Below are positions 34,703-46,470 of a stretch of 64,000 bases of DNA, one piece after another (position 1 is the stretch's first letter; every line of letters starts with the position of its first letter). This stretch comes from Aristolochia californica (taxonomy: Eukaryota > Streptophyta > Magnoliopsida > Piperales > Aristolochiaceae): the NCBI GenBank assembly GCA_029961685.1, contig JARWKL010000006.1:8128748-8192747 (forward strand), given 5' to 3'. The position numbers and the translations under genes are program-made. Below the pieces are notes generated by a model. That model searched no databases and had not been told where the DNA came from. It worked only from the letters and a program-made list of their open reading frames with translations.

Positions 34703-35547
34703 GATTTAATTCTTATATTTCTTTGAGTAAGATTTATTTCTAATATTGTTTTAAGTAGGATTTATTTCTTATATTGTTTTAAGTAGGAGTTATTTCTAAT
34801 TACTTTTTATGTAAGGGCATTATGGGGAATTATTGTAACCCTAACCCTAAAATTCCCTATTTAAGGGATAGGTATGAATGAAATAGGTAAGCTTTGAGAT
34901 TTTAGAATAACCTAGTCTAAATAGGTTGGGATCACCTCTTGATCCCGAGTTTAGGGTTTACTCCAAAAATCCAACCTATCATTCACCCTCCATTGCCATC
35001 CATCTTCACCCAAATTTATCCACCATCATCCCTACTAAGAAAAGGAGCTTCCTGCCCCTTTTCCGAGCCCAAAGAAGAGGTCTATCCTCCTTCTCGGCAG
35101 CAGCAGCAAGAGAGGCCCAATTCCTCCCTTACCAAGCAGAAAAGTGAGGAATTTTATCCTCAAATCTTGAGCAATTCCAGGTGCAACGTGGGAGCTGATC
35201 ATAGCATCAAAGAAGAGGTATTAATCTATCCCAAACTCGTGTTTCAAGTTATTTAAGAAAGAAGGATTGCATTCTTAGCTAGAGCAGCAACAAAGAGGGC
35301 CAAACCCTCTTTGCCGTGACCAAGAAAAGAGAGCACCTTGCTCTAGCAAGGTCAGCATTGATGTGGGGTCTTCTACCTAGCACAACAACTCAGTAGGACC
35401 CTCAAAAGAGGATCTTTCCTCCTGGCCAAGCATTGGTTAAGGAGAAATACTCATACACAGACCCTTGACGTGAAGTGAGTAAATTCTGAGTGCTGGATTC
35501 ACAAATCCCATGCCGTGTTACTCGATCCATGACCCGGGACCATAACA
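34639..35547 (+). mobile_element. Predicted Ty3/gypsy LTR (about 909 bp)
   Basis: Starts TGTTGAGG straight after a polypurine tract and ends CCATAACA, giving TGTT...AACA inverted ends. Inside are AT-rich upstream DNA with several TTTAAGTAGGA-type repeats, a telobox-like run (34836-34850), a TATTTAAG TATA-like element near 34858, and a C-rich downstream part. The 3' end coincides with a break in a gag ORF on the other strand. A 105-codon frame at 34939-35256 is probably chance. Boundaries are predicted, not proven by a second LTR. Confidence 0.5.
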
Positions 35548-35928
35548 TTGCACCTTATCACATTCAATAGTCCCTTGGTTCAAAAAAAAATTTCACATCT
35601 ATGCAACCAAATTACGTGATCCACAAAACCATTGAAAGAGGGAAACTCTAACTTGGTGTACCTTGGGATTGTGCCTCCATGCTGAGGTGCTTGGACAACA
35701 GTGCGCCCAGGCCACTGCTGCCCTCTTCTGTGATATGGTTGAGCAACCTCTCTCACCTCTGGACTCTGATGTCTCTCTGTCCTCAACTCCTGTAGCATGC
35801 TAATGATTCGGCTCATCTCTTCTTCCAAACCACAAACCTTTCCCAACACTGGTTGTGCTGTTTCAAGGCTATCTTCTATCTTTTGTATCCTGATTTGGAT
35901 TTCTTCATTGCTGATATTATCCCCCATG
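35548..35928 (-). mobile_element. Ty3/gypsy gag N-terminal fragment
   Basis: Minus-strand frame from ATG 35926-35928 (MGDNISNEEI), through a coiled-coil-like segment (VCGLEEEMSRIISMLQELR), to the gag block KLEFPSFNGFVDHVIWLHRC typical of plant gypsy gag. A run of nine T (complement of 35582-35590) shifts the frame to TGA; past it, another frame continues NQGTIECDKV as expected for gag. The fragment ends exactly at the predicted LTR edge, suggesting that a second element inserted here. Confidence 0.75.
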
Positions 35929-36030
35929 TTACCCTGCTCTGATACCAAGTGTTAAACACCTAGCCAATACTACCCAAAAGACTGGCCTGTTAGGAGCGGA
36001 AGGCATAGGTGCTTAACCACAGGACCATAA
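35929..36030 (-). mobile_element. Ty3/gypsy primer binding site and LTR stub
   Basis: On the minus strand, TGGTATCAGAGC (35936-35947) lies two nucleotides after an AACA end (35950), which is the LTR end plus initiator tRNA-Met primer site of a gypsy element upstream of the gag fragment. About 80 bp of the LTR remain before EPRV starts at about 36031. This primer site belongs to the retrotransposon, not to the virus. Confidence 0.65.
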
Positions 36031-36537
36031 CAGAATCATGAGCCTTGGACTCCTAAACATACACCGGTAGTCCAACTGATCAAGAGTAAGGTTAAACAAC
36101 TCCCTTGTCTTAACCTAACCAATCCTTCATATCCGAAGGTAGTAGAGACTGATGCTTCCCATATAGGCTATGGTGGTATCTTAAAACAAAGAAATCCCAC
36201 AGGTAAAGAAGAACTTGTTAGATTTACCTCTGGCAATTGGCATGATGCACATGTTAATTATTCTACAGTAAAACAAGAAATTTTGGCAATAATTAAGGGC
36301 ATTCATAAATTCCAAGATGATTTATTAAATTATAAATTCCTTTTAAGAGTTGATTGTTCAGCAGCCAAATCGATTCTTAAGAAGGATGTGAAGAATCTTA
36401 CTTCCAAACAAATCTTTGCCAGATGGCAGGTGGAATTAAGCTCCTTTGATTTTGATATAGAACATATCAAAGGAGAATTAAACTCCCTACCTGATTTTCT
36501 CACCCGTGAATTTCTCCAAGGTCAAAATCATGTATAA
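36031..36537 (+). pseudogene. EPRV copy L: RNase H domain, open to its stop
   Basis: The frame from the junction (PWTPKHT block) through VVETDASHIGYGG, SAAKSILKKDVKN and LPDFLTREFLQGQ to TAA 36535-36537 has no stop or shift that I can find, which makes it the only uninterrupted RNase H here. It is still an orphan: RT and all upstream domains are missing and no start codon or promoter is attached. ORF3 begins at 36530 within its end. Confidence 0.87.
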
Positions 36538-37655
36538 CCCCGCAAGGGGCAATCCACTCCCAATGAGATGACGTGGTAATCAACAATCAAGAGGCCGAGG
36601 CCGAAAGAACCCAGAAAGAGGAAATTCCTCAAACAAGAAGGGTAAAGCCCCAGTGTCGTATAAAGAGACACTTGAAGTAGAACCAGAGTACATTACTCTT
36701 CCCAATACGGAGACTATTTTGCTCCTCAATAAAGAGGACTTAGAGGGTACATTGGATTCCTGGGAGATGTTACAGAAATGGCTTGGAGAAGCCTACTGTC
36801 CCATCCATGCAGGAAAATGATGGTATTCCATTGAATCTATTTTGGTTCACCTTAATTCCATATCAGTGCATCATACACTGACCAATGTGTCTAAATGGGA
36901 TAGCCCACGAGCGTACAGTAAATGTACAATATAAAGATTCATGCATCCCTCAACTTGGGGAAAATTTGATTTAGCTAAAGCAGCAAACCTTCTTAATGAT
37001 AAGGAATTTAATTATCGGGATTATAAGGATTCCTGGTATAATACTTTTTATTTCCAAAATCCCTACCATAGGCATTCCTGGGTTTTCCAATGGGAAAAGA
37101 ATGTCTTTTAGAGGTCCTTACCTCTACCCAGTTGGGTATTTGCTTGGTGGAACAAATTTGGGCCACCCATTTCAATATTACCTGAACCTATTAAGGTTCG
37201 TTTTGTGAAATGGACTTAATCCGGTCCTGAGCTTAAAGCTCTGGGTTATGAAAAAACCCCAAAGAATTGGGACAGTCTTATCTTCTTTATGGTATTTTCT
37301 TTACCATGGATTTGGAGATGGGATTGTACTACAGGTTTTAATGACAAAGGCCTACTAGTGTTATTAAGAACATTTCATGTTCGTTGTGGAAAAATTTCCC
37401 CAACATTGATACTAAAGTAGCAGAAATTGGGTCTACTATCATTCAAAATGAAAATAATCTTGGATTACACAGAATCCCGGAAGCCCATTATGACTCCAAA
37501 AATTTATTTGAAATTTTTAAAACTCAATTAAAGAGTTTGATTCTGAATATATCGAAAAAAGACATTATGACAAAATTATTAGAATCAATGAAGGATTCTA
37601 TGGTAACTTAGTGCAATGAAGGCACTTCCTCTCAACCAGCAGACGATAACATGTC
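36530..37655 (+). pseudogene. EPRV copy L: ORF3, broken
   Basis: ATG 36530-36532 overlaps the ORF2 stop by 8 nt. An early TGA (within the first ten codons), the TGA at 36818-36820, another stop near 36932 and frameshifts near 37090-37390 break it. Readable blocks are the Arg/Gly-rich start, YNTFYFQNP, PWIWRWDC and the C-terminal KLLESMKDSMVT. It is cut at about 37655 inside the acidic tail by a purine array. Function unknown. Confidence 0.82.
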
Positions 37656-40270
37656 AAAGGGAAAATATGAAACAAATACATGGAAAAAATATAAGGAATG
37701 GTAAATATGAAAAAAGAGGAGAATGAAAAAGAGAGAAAAAGAAAAGGATAAAAGGAGAAGAAAGAAAACAAAAATATAAACATAGAAGGAGAAGGAAAAT
37801 GAAAATTAAGGGAAAAAAAAGAGGAAAGAGTTAAAGAGGAAAAAGAAAAGAAGGAGAAGAAGGGAGAAAAGGGAAGAAATAAGAAAAGGAAAAATGAGAA
37901 GAGAAAAAAGGCAAACAAGTCCAAATAAAAGGAAAAGAAAGATAAAAAATGGAAGAAGAAAGAAATAAATAAAGAAAACAATGATAGATAGAAAGAAGAA
38001 AGAAAAAGGAAAGAAAATAGAAAGGGTGAAAGAATGAAAAATATAAAAAAATAAACATAAAAGAAAGAAACTAGAAAGAATAAAAGAAAGAACAAGAAAT
38101 AAAGAAAGAATAAAAGAAGAAAAGAAAAACAAGAAAGAATGAAAGAAACAAGAAAGAATGAAAGAAACAAGAAAGAAAAAAGAATAAAAGGAGAAAGAGT
38201 ATATAAAGAAAAAAACAAACAAGAAAGATAGAAACAAGAAGGAATAAATAAAGAAATAAGGCTCATTGAAAGAAATAAGAAAGAAGAAAAGAAGAAGAAA
38301 GAAAGAATCAAGATAGAAAAAAGAATAAAGAAATAAAGAATGAAACAAAAACTATATTTCATCTTATTTCTTTCTTATCTTTCTTGATTTTTCTTTTTTC
38401 TTCTTTCACTTTTTTCTTTTTTCTTTCTTTATTTTTGTCTTCTTTCTTTCTTTCTTCCTTTCTTCTTCATTTTTTCATTACTTTTTCTTATTTCTTTCTT
38501 ATTCTTTTTTTGACATGTTTGTTTATTTGTTTCTATTGTGATTCTTTCTTCTTCTTCACTTCTTATTTCTTTTTATGTGCCTTTTATTTATTTGATCTTT
38601 GTTGTTTATTTATTCATGTTTCTTTCTTTAACTTTGTCTTTCTTTCTTCCTTGCTAGTTTCATTCTTTTTTCTTTCAATGAAGAAACAAGAAAAAAAGAA
38701 AGAAAGAAACGAGCAAGAATAAATAAAGAAATAAGGCACATTGAAAGAAATAAGAAAGAAGAAAAGAAGAAGAAAGAAAGAATCAAGATAGAAAAAAGAA
38801 TAAAGAAATAAAAAATGAAACAAAAAATATATTTCATCTTCTTTCTTTCGTATCTTTCTTATTTCTTTCTTTCTTTTCTTTTGTCTTTCTTCTTTCTTTA
38901 TTTATTTCTTTTATTCTTTCATTCTAGTTTCTTTCTTTATTTATTATTTTGTTCTTCTTTCTTTCTTATCTTTCTTGTTTCTTTCTTGTTTCTTTGTTTA
39001 TTTATTTTTCGTTGTTTCTTATTTTTTATTTCTTTCTGTCTAGTTTTTTATTTATTTATTTATTTTTCTTTGTTTCTTATTTTTTCTTTCTTTTTGTCTA
39101 TTTTTTATTTTTTATTTGTTTATTTATTTTTCTTTGTTTCTTATTCTTTCTTTCTTCTGACTTTCTTTCTTTCTTTCATAATTAAACAAAGAAGAGAATA
39201 AATAAAATAAAAAATAAAGAAGAAAGAAAGAAAGAATAAATAAGGAAAGAAGAAAGAAAGACAGAAAGAAAGAAAGAAAGAAAAAAATAAATAAATAAGG
39301 AAAGAAGAAAGAAAGAAAGAATAAATAAGGAAAAACTAAAGGAAGATATAAATATGAAACAAAAAAGAAGGAGAAGAGAAGAAAGAAGTGGAGAAAGAAA
39401 GAATTAAAGAAAAAAATTAAAAATAAGAAAAAAGAAAGAAAGAAAGAAAAAATAAGAAAGAAAGAATGAATGAAGGAGAAAAAGGAGAAATTAAAAAGTA
39501 AGAAAAGAGAAAGATTGGAACAAGAAAGACTTTCTTTCTGACTTATTTGTTTGTTTATTTCTATCATGATTCTTTATTAATCCTTCTTTTCTTATTTCTT
39601 ATTTCTTTCTACGTGCCTTTTTTTATTTGTTCTTTCTTGTTTTCTTCATTCTTTCAGTCTTTCCTTCTTGTTTCTTTCTTTCGTTCTTTCTGTTTCTTTC
39701 TTTCATGTTTCTTTCTTTATGTTTGTCTTTCTTTATTCCTTTCTAATTTCATTCCTTTCACTTTCTTCTTTCCATCTATCTTTCTTCTTCTTTTTATTTC
39801 ATTCTTATTTCCTTTTCCCCTTCTTCTTTCTTTCTGTTTTCTTTCTTTCTTCATTTATTTTTTCTTTCTTTCATTTTTTCTTCTTTCAATCTATATTTCT
39901 TCATTGTTTGTTTGTTTTTTTCTTCTTTCATTCCATTTCTCCATTATACTTTTTTCTTTTTCATTATTTCTATCTTGATTCAATTTTTCTTCTTCTTTTC
40001 TTCTTTCTTGTTTTTTTTCAATGTGTCTTATTTATTTATGTATTTTTTCTTGTTTATTTTTGTCTGTCTTTCTTTTTATTTCTTATTTCTTTATTTCTCT
40101 TTCTTTTTTATTTATTTCTTTCATTTTTTTATGTTTCTTTTGTTCCTTTTTCTATTTCTTTCTTCATTTCTTCAATTGTTTTTCATTCTTTCTAATTTAT
40201 TTTGTCTTTTTTCTTTTTTCTTTTTTTTTCTTTCTTTCTTCATTTCTTCTTCTTTGTTTGCTTGTTTGTT
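37656..40270. repeat. GAAA/CTTT purine-pyrimidine array M
   Basis: About 2.6 kb with at least six strand switches: purine to 38343, pyrimidine to 38680, purine to 38830, pyrimidine to 39180, purine to 39530, pyrimidine to 40270. The landmark around ATGAAACAAAAAATATATTTCATC (38815-38840) is the reverse complement of those at 20580 and 27480. The switch at 39505-39550 mirrors 3240-3300 in array B. The first 300 bp are richer in GGAAAAT than the rest. Confidence 0.95.
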
Positions 40271-40499
40271 TGAGATCTGTTAACTCTAATAATTTAAGAG
40301 TTGAATCTTGATTTTCAAGATTAATTGTTTGTTCCATGGGTTTAATTCCCATGGTACTAGAAAGGGTGAATGTTCCTTTCTTGTATATTGACGTTGGTTT
40401 TATAGACGGAATTGTCCAATTATTTAATTGATGTTGAACTTTATATTCAACAAGAGAAGCATTCTTCATAGCTCCAGTAATCCTACTACTGGATGCCAT
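40271..40499 (-). pseudogene. EPRV copy N: movement protein N-terminus
   Basis: First 75 or so codons of the movement protein from ATG 40497-40499 (MASSSRITGAMKNASLVEYK) to the LKLLELTDL block, all in one frame, before running into the array at 40270. The N-terminal sequence is complete here, unlike in copies D and H. Confidence 0.9.
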
Positions 40500-40601
40500 T
40501 GTTTAACTAATTATAAAAATTTAAACACAATTAAACTAAAATGAAAGTAAACTAAAATGACACTACAACTAAGAGTGGTAAAAGATTACCAGAAAGAAGA
40601 A
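40500..40601 (-). promoter_or_regulatory. EPRV copy N: leader remnant
   Basis: About 100 bp of the AT-rich leader immediately upstream of the copy N MP start. It ends near 40600 in a join to coat protein sequence of the other orientation, with TATCC shared by both sides. The primer site and stem are not present. Confidence 0.75.
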
Positions 40602-40716
40602 TATCCAAAAATTAGATTATACCAAAAAATCTACTCGGTGATGGGATATGAATCATAAAATCTACTACCATAGGCCTACACCTCGGGACCTATTGTATAA
40701 TTTCATTACCTTATTG
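40602..40716 (+). pseudogene. EPRV: 115-bp coat protein fragment
   Basis: Plus-strand piece matching the CP block QKLDYTKKSTR to YYHRPTPRDLLY of the other copies, with a TGA replacing Arg-Trp context near 40640. It lies between a minus-strand leader and the next array, so it records another inversion at a breakpoint. Confidence 0.8.
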
Positions 40717-41220
40717 ATGACTATAAATGATATATGTTTCTCTATTTTTTTATTTCTATACTAGTTCTTTCTTTCTTATTTTCCTTTCTTTCGTTCTTTC
40801 TTTGTTTCTTTCTTCTTTCTTTGTTTCTTTCTTTTATCATTCTTCCTTTCATGTTTCTCTATTTATATCTTTCTATTTTTTTTCTTTCTTTGTTTTGTCT
40901 TCTTTCTTTCTTTCTATTTAATTTTTTCATTCTTTCTTTCTTTTTTCTTTCTTACTCTTTCTTTATGACTTGTTTCTTTGTTTCTATCACGATTCTTTCT
41001 TTATTCTTATTTTCTAATTTCTTATTTCTTTCTATGTGCCTTTTTTTATTTGTTATTTCTTGTTTTTTCTTTCTTCATTCATTATTTCTTTCTTTCTTTC
41101 TTTCTTTCTATCTTTCTTTCTTGTTTATTTTTTTCATTCTTTCAGTTTCTTTTTTTCATGGTTCTTTCTTTTCTTCTCTCTTTCTTCATTTCTTCTTCTT
41201 CATTTCTTTCTTTTTGGCTC
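40717..41220. repeat. CTTT-rich pyrimidine array
   Basis: About 500 bp of pyrimidine-rich CTTT sequence on the plus strand, following a short AT-rich transition (40717-40740). It includes the TTTCTATCACGATTC and TATGTGCCTTT landmarks of the array family and no gene. Confidence 0.9.
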
Positions 41221-41264
41221 ACCCACGTCATCCAGATATTCGGATGTAGGCCCATCTACTCGCC
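41221..41264 (+). pseudogene. EPRV: 44-bp movement protein tail fragment
   Basis: Identical over 44 bp to 42568-42611, the SRYSDVGP region of the copy O movement protein 1.3 kb downstream. It is fused at 41264 to the intergenic region just upstream of the primer site. Confidence 0.85.
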
Positions 41265-41752
41265 CTTCTGTCAATTTCCCTTCTTCCCTCCGCTGTAATT
41301 GGTATCAGAGCCATGGAAGGCTAAAACCTGAATATCCAAGTATGAAGTAGCTATTATAAATTTTTTATATCTTAATCATCAAGGGAGTTAATTTACTTCG
41401 TAATGTTATAATATTTTACTATTCATCGTCCTTCTTGTTATGATATGGGACGTCACCCATGTCGCGTTGAGGTATGCCCGTGTTGCCGTGGTTAGGCGTA
41501 GGGGTTGAAGGGCCGCTATACTCTTAAATCGTTGACAGACGTGTATCTGACCAAGAAGATGATGAACAGTAAATCAATTATGATATTAGGAATCAAAGTT
41601 TGCTTCGTTCATGATTACCATATAATCAGTTTATAATATGTTTACTTCATACTAGGATATTCCTCCTTCTGGTTGTCTTTTACCACTCTTAGCTGTAGTG
41701 TAATTTATTTTATTTTACTTTAATTTGGTTTAATTTTTAAATTTGTCCCAAG
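41265..41752 (+). promoter_or_regulatory. EPRV copy O: primer site and leader
   Basis: Contains the primer binding site TGGTATCAGAGC (41300-41311), followed at once by the Met-Glu-Gly-stop uORF. The leader arms 41414-41437 and 41552-41573 pair over about 20 bp with few mismatches; AT-rich flanks extend the stem. The TATA box and donor seen in copies F and U are absent because the copy starts downstream of them. Confidence 0.85.
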
Positions 41753-42766
41753 ATGACATCCAATAGTAGGATTACTGGATCAGTGAAAATGCATCTTTAG
41801 TTGAATAAAAAGTTCAACAACAATTGAATGATTGGACAATTCTGTCCATTAAACCTACATCAATCTACAAGAAAGGAACCTTCACCCTTTCTAGTACCAT
41901 GGGAATCAAAACCATGAAACAAACCATTAATCTTGAAAACCAAGATTCAACTCTTAGAGTTAACAGATCTCAATAAGTATCTTGCAGATACTGAGAAGAA
42001 ATACATGCATATTGGATGCATACAGATTGCGTTCAAACCCTTGACCTTACTAGGGATGAACACATGTCTGCAGGCCATACTCTGTGATGGTCGCTGTTTG
42101 GATTGGAAACCCTCATTAATGGGTATTGTTGAAACAAGTCTCAGTCGGGGACCTGTTTACTTTAATGTCCATCCAAATCTTACCCTATCTTTAACAGATA
42201 GGAATTTGTTAGAATCTATCCAGTTGAGGATTCTAACACTGGGATACAATTTTATTCCTGGACCTGAAACTATTGCAGTTATTGCAAGGATTCATTTCAA
42301 AATTATGAATACTTTAGTCCCTAAGGTATTACGCTTACCAGATCAAGGTAAGACTGTATTGAACGAAACCGATCTTATGAGTGCAAATGTTACTACTCCA
42401 AGGATAATCAATTGGGAGGAAATTCGTTTCCCAGCCAACTGGACTATTCATCAGGTTGTTCCTCCACGACTCCTGATTAATCAGGATATTGATCATGTCA
42501 TCCAATCAACAGATGGTGATGTGGTAATCAATTTCAAAGACAAGACTCCCTACCGAGCCTCTTTACCACCCACGTCATCCAGATATTCGGATGTAGGCCC
42601 ATCTACTCGCCTACAGGAATTGGATGAAAAACAATCTATCAAGGATGATTCCTCATTAAAAGGAATCCACCTACCAGACACCCAGATACCTCATGGGGTC
42701 TACCGAGAAAGGGAGCATGACAGAACTTCTCCCACTCCCAGTGAAATGACTGGTTTTACTCTGTGA
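41753..42766 (+). pseudogene. EPRV copy O: ORF1 movement protein, one early frameshift
   Basis: ATG 41753 (MTSNSRITGS); a 1-nt loss near 41788 shifts the frame, and a small deletion of nine bases (near 41957) removes codons of the LKLLEL block. From 41933 the remaining 277 codons are open to TGA 42764-42766, including SRGPVYFNVHPNLT, FIPGPETIAVIARIHFKIMN and the Ser/Pro/Thr tail. This is the longest open movement protein segment in the window. Confidence 0.92.
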
Positions 42767-42768
42767 TT

Positions 42769-44768
42769 ATGATTTTTACACCTCAACAGAGTACCTATGA
42801 CCCACCATCTTTTGTGGTGGACCGCGCAGCCATTAAAGCTGAATTCTTTCACCCCAATAATCTACGTTTCAAAAATTGGTTTTTTGACATCTATGGGGCC
42901 GCAGAACGCATGGAATTGTCAAATGACTTTTATCTTTATTTGGAAACAAATAAGGTTATCATGTCCTTTGTTGATTAGTTCATGCAAACCAGACTAAAGC
43001 AAGCAGAGAAACGACCCTTAGTTTCATCCACTGCTCCCACTCTTTATACCCTAACAAAAGAATGGCATCTCATGTCTGGGATCAATATCTGATCAGTCCA
43101 TCCTCCTACTGTTCCAATCCGACTTGACTTTCCAAGTCCCTCAGGAAAATCCCCTGATTTTGTAGAAGCAGTTGCTTTTGTTAATCCTGAAATCTCTCTG
43201 AATCCTATGGGTCAGATCAGGAGACAAAAAAACTTTACCAATTTAAATCTCCAAACGATAGGCCAACAGCTAACTCGTGTTGAAGATTTATTGGATCATG
43301 GTACTCTCGAGAAATACTGTCAGAATCCCTTTGACTTATCTTCTCGTAAATTACCTTTGTTGATGGATGGTAAACCACTCATCAAACCACTTGTTCCAAT
43401 TAGGAACTTTAAATTGGATCATAATTCTGAGGTTGTTGAAGAATTATTAACCAGGCTTGGAAAATTAAATCTTTCCGAAGATCAAATCAAACAAGCCCAA
43501 CAGGCTCATGAAGCCTAGGCTAATGTGGTTCGCAAAAGTCTCCATGTATTGGAATCTGACGAATCACAGGATGAAGAATCTCAAGAAGATTCTTTATCAC
43601 AAAATAATAATGAAGATTTAACTCCTTCAGCATACTCTGATTCTGATGAAGGTCAAAACCTTAATCTTCATGATTTGGGTTTAACTAATATCAATCAGAC
43701 TGAAGCAATTCTTCAAGAAATGATTAAAGATCAACCGAGTATTCAAAAATTGGAATATACTAAGAAATCTACTCGGTGTTGGGATCTAAATCACAAGCTT
43801 TATTATCATAGGCCTACACCTCAGGACCTATTATATGAAGAGAATTTATATATAGATCAAAAAGCCTATGATGGCAGATCCATTTATGAATGGAACATAG
43901 ATTCTATGTCTAAATATCAGATTTTAGAACATTGTCGAAGAATGCTTATGTATGCTACCAGCTGTAGACAACATAAGAATTCAAATCACGGCATAGTAGA
44001 AATGTTAACTGTTGGGTTTTCTGGAACCCTCAAAGGTTGGTGGGATAATATCCTCACTGCCGAACAACATCATGAAATCTACAATTCCAAAAAGGTTATC
44101 AAAACTAAATCAGGATACGCATACCTTGGCGAGGATGATGCAGTTTATACCTTGATTTCATGTATTGTTCACCATTTTATTGGCAATTTGATGTCCACTA
44201 CTGATAAGGGAACAATGGTTTTGCAAAATCTTAGATGCCGAACACTTAGCCATTTTAGATGGTACAAAGATGTTTTCCTTACTAAGGTTATGCAAAGAAC
44301 CGATGCCAATAATGAATATTGGAAAGTGAAATTTATTGATGGATTACCAACACTTTTTGCTAGCAAAGTACGCAAACGGTTAGGTAATGAGGTAGGAATG
44401 ATCAACTACCAACAATATACCTACGGTCTCCTTACCAGTGCTATCATCGAAGAAGGACCGACCTTATGTAATGATTTAAAACTTCAAGCTCAGCTTAAGA
44501 AACAAAATCTGACTGGTAAGCGTGAGCTTGGTGAATTCTGTGAACAGTTTGCGTGTGACACAGGACCACAACCTTCCCATCAAAGGAAGGGAAAACGGAA
44601 GGTCTCGCATAAAACGATACCAGAACCCTACTCCAATAGGAGTAGGAGATATCCCAAAAGATAGTCTTATAATAAGACTAGTCATGAATCTAGGAGACCT
44701 CCTCCAAGACAGACTTCTCGTCTGAGACCACCTCCTAGAAGAACTCAGCCAGACAAAAAGAAAATTGT
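42769..44768 (+). pseudogene. EPRV copy O: ORF2 coat protein
   Basis: ATG 42769, two nucleotides after the MP stop. Stops at 42976-42978 (in SFVDWFM, Trp to stop), near 43090 and at 43516-43518 interrupt the first half. The 43525-44664 stretch (379 codons) is open, with PTPQDLLYEENLY, GWWDN, GEDDAVYTLI, EYWKVKFIDGLPTLFASK and the basic tail. The final Arg-rich part before the knuckle is in another frame. Confidence 0.92.
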
Positions 44769-45895
44769 CTGTTATAAATGTGGTAAATTAGGCCACTATT
44801 CTAATCGATACAAAACAAAAGAGGAATTGAACCAACTTCAAATCGATGAAGGATTGAGAATCCAGTTGGCTAAAATTCTCTTAAATTCTGATTCTGGGGA
44901 TGATCTTGATTATGCCTCATCTAGCCAATCAGAAGATGACCCAGATTGCAGTTGTTCTCATCTACAATCTGTGGCTCAAATGCATCAGATTAATGTTCTT
45001 ACTACTGATCAACAACTTATGCTTAAGAACATTGATCAAGAGGAAGATCCTCAAACCAAAAGATATTTAATCAAAGAATATCTTGCTCAAATTCAAAGTA
45101 CTTCAAAGAGTTCTCCCATTCAAGGAGTAAAACCTTATTCTTTGAAGGAAATTATTGGTCATCATGAAGAAACCCACTCTTCAAAACAATCCATATCCAT
45201 CTCCTCATTACAAGGAGAAATTAAAGAAATCAAGCTTGAATTAAAAGAATTAAAATCCCTGTATAAACAGCTTGAACAAAAATGTGCACAAAATAGTGTA
45301 CAATTAGAAAAGAAATCAAAGGAATCTTTTCTGAATCAGATCACTAAAGTCATCCATCAAAGATGGCATACTGTGATTAATTTAGTGATTTATTAGAACT
45401 TTGTCATTCCTAAATTGACAGCTCTGATTGATAGTGGAGCAGACTTAAACTGCATCCAGGAAGGGTTGATTCCAACCCAATATTTTGAGAAAACAACTCA
45501 AACTTTAGCCAATGCTAATGGAGACAAAATGAAGATTAAATATAAATTAAATAATGCCTCCATCTGCACTAATGATCAGTGCATTATTACCGACTTTTTG
45601 TTAGTAAAAAATATGACTCAACAAGTCATATTAGGTACTCCTTTTTTGGAAAAAATAATGCCAATTAAAAGCATCGACAACCATGGAATTCATGGACAGG
45701 TTAATAATAAACCTATATATTTCCCTTTCAAATATCCTCCTCAAATTAGTTTTATCAATGAGATTTCCGAATTGAGAAATGTGAAAGAACATCATCTTAG
45801 TTTCCTGCATAAACAAATTCAATTTTTAACTCTTGAACAGCAGCTGGAAACTATCAACATCAAAGTGAAAATTAGTTCTCTTCAGAAATTAGGCA
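44769..45895 (+). pseudogene. EPRV copy O: zinc knuckle, linker and aspartic protease
   Basis: The knuckle 44769-44811 reads CYKCGKLGHYSNRY, with the last Cys changed to Tyr as in copy C. The linker (44827-45396, 189 codons) is open up to a TAG (45394-45396). The protease starts at 45415 with LIDSGADLNCIQ and ILGTPFLEKIMP blocks. At about 45895 sequence encoding the AP-RT linker and RT fingers is deleted (roughly 400 bp judged from other copies). Confidence 0.9.
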
Positions 45896-46470
45896 AATTC
45901 AAATTAATGAAAAGGATAAATACAAGACTGCATTCATAGTCCCTTTTGGTCACTTTGAATGGAATGTTATGTCTTTCGGTTTGAAAAATGCTCCATCTGA
46001 ATTTCAAAATATCATGAATGATATATTTTCTCTTTATTCTGAATTTACCATTGTTTATATTGATGGTATTCTTGTTTATTCAGAATCTATTGATGCCCAT
46101 TTTAAGCATTTACATGTTTTCAAAACAGTTATTAGAAAACATGGGTTGGTGATATTGACACCGAAAATGAAATTGTTTCAGATCTCTATGCGATTTTTAG
46201 GTCATAATATCCATAAGGGAAAAATAGTTCCCATTGATAGAAGCATTGAGTTTGCCTCCAAGTTTCCGGATGAATTACTGGAGAAAACTCAACTTCAGAG
46301 ATTTCTAGGAAGTTTCAATTATATTGCAGATTATTATCCTCATCTTGCCCAAGACTCTGCAATATTGCATAAAAGACTCAAAAAGAATCATGAGCCTTGG
46401 ACTCCTAAACATACACCGGCAGTCCAACTGATCAAGAGTAAGGTTAAACAACTCCCTTGTCTTAATCTAA
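45896..46470 (+). pseudogene. EPRV copy O: reverse transcriptase, fingers deleted and catalytic Asp lost
   Basis: Begins inside the QIQINEKD block and continues through MSFGLKNAPSEFQNIMNDIF. The catalytic motif is YIDG: the second Asp codon is GGT (46065-46067), which would abolish polymerase activity. The connection block (RFLGSFNYIADYYPHLAQDS) is intact. The 45969-46763 frame (264 codons) runs from RT into RNase H. Confidence 0.92.

Noticed and set aside
34830..34852. Second interstitial telomere repeat (CCCTAACCCTAAA)
   Set aside because: Fewer than two units and in a promoter-like part of the LTR; it is better read as a telobox.
34939..35256. 105-codon ORF as a host gene
   Set aside because: It lies inside the predicted LTR, lacks a recognisable domain and overlaps a second open frame.
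35950..36030. tRNA gene suggested by GGAGCGGAAGGCATAGG-like sequence
   Set aside because: No cloverleaf or A/B boxes could be drawn, and the stretch fits an LTR stub before a primer binding site.
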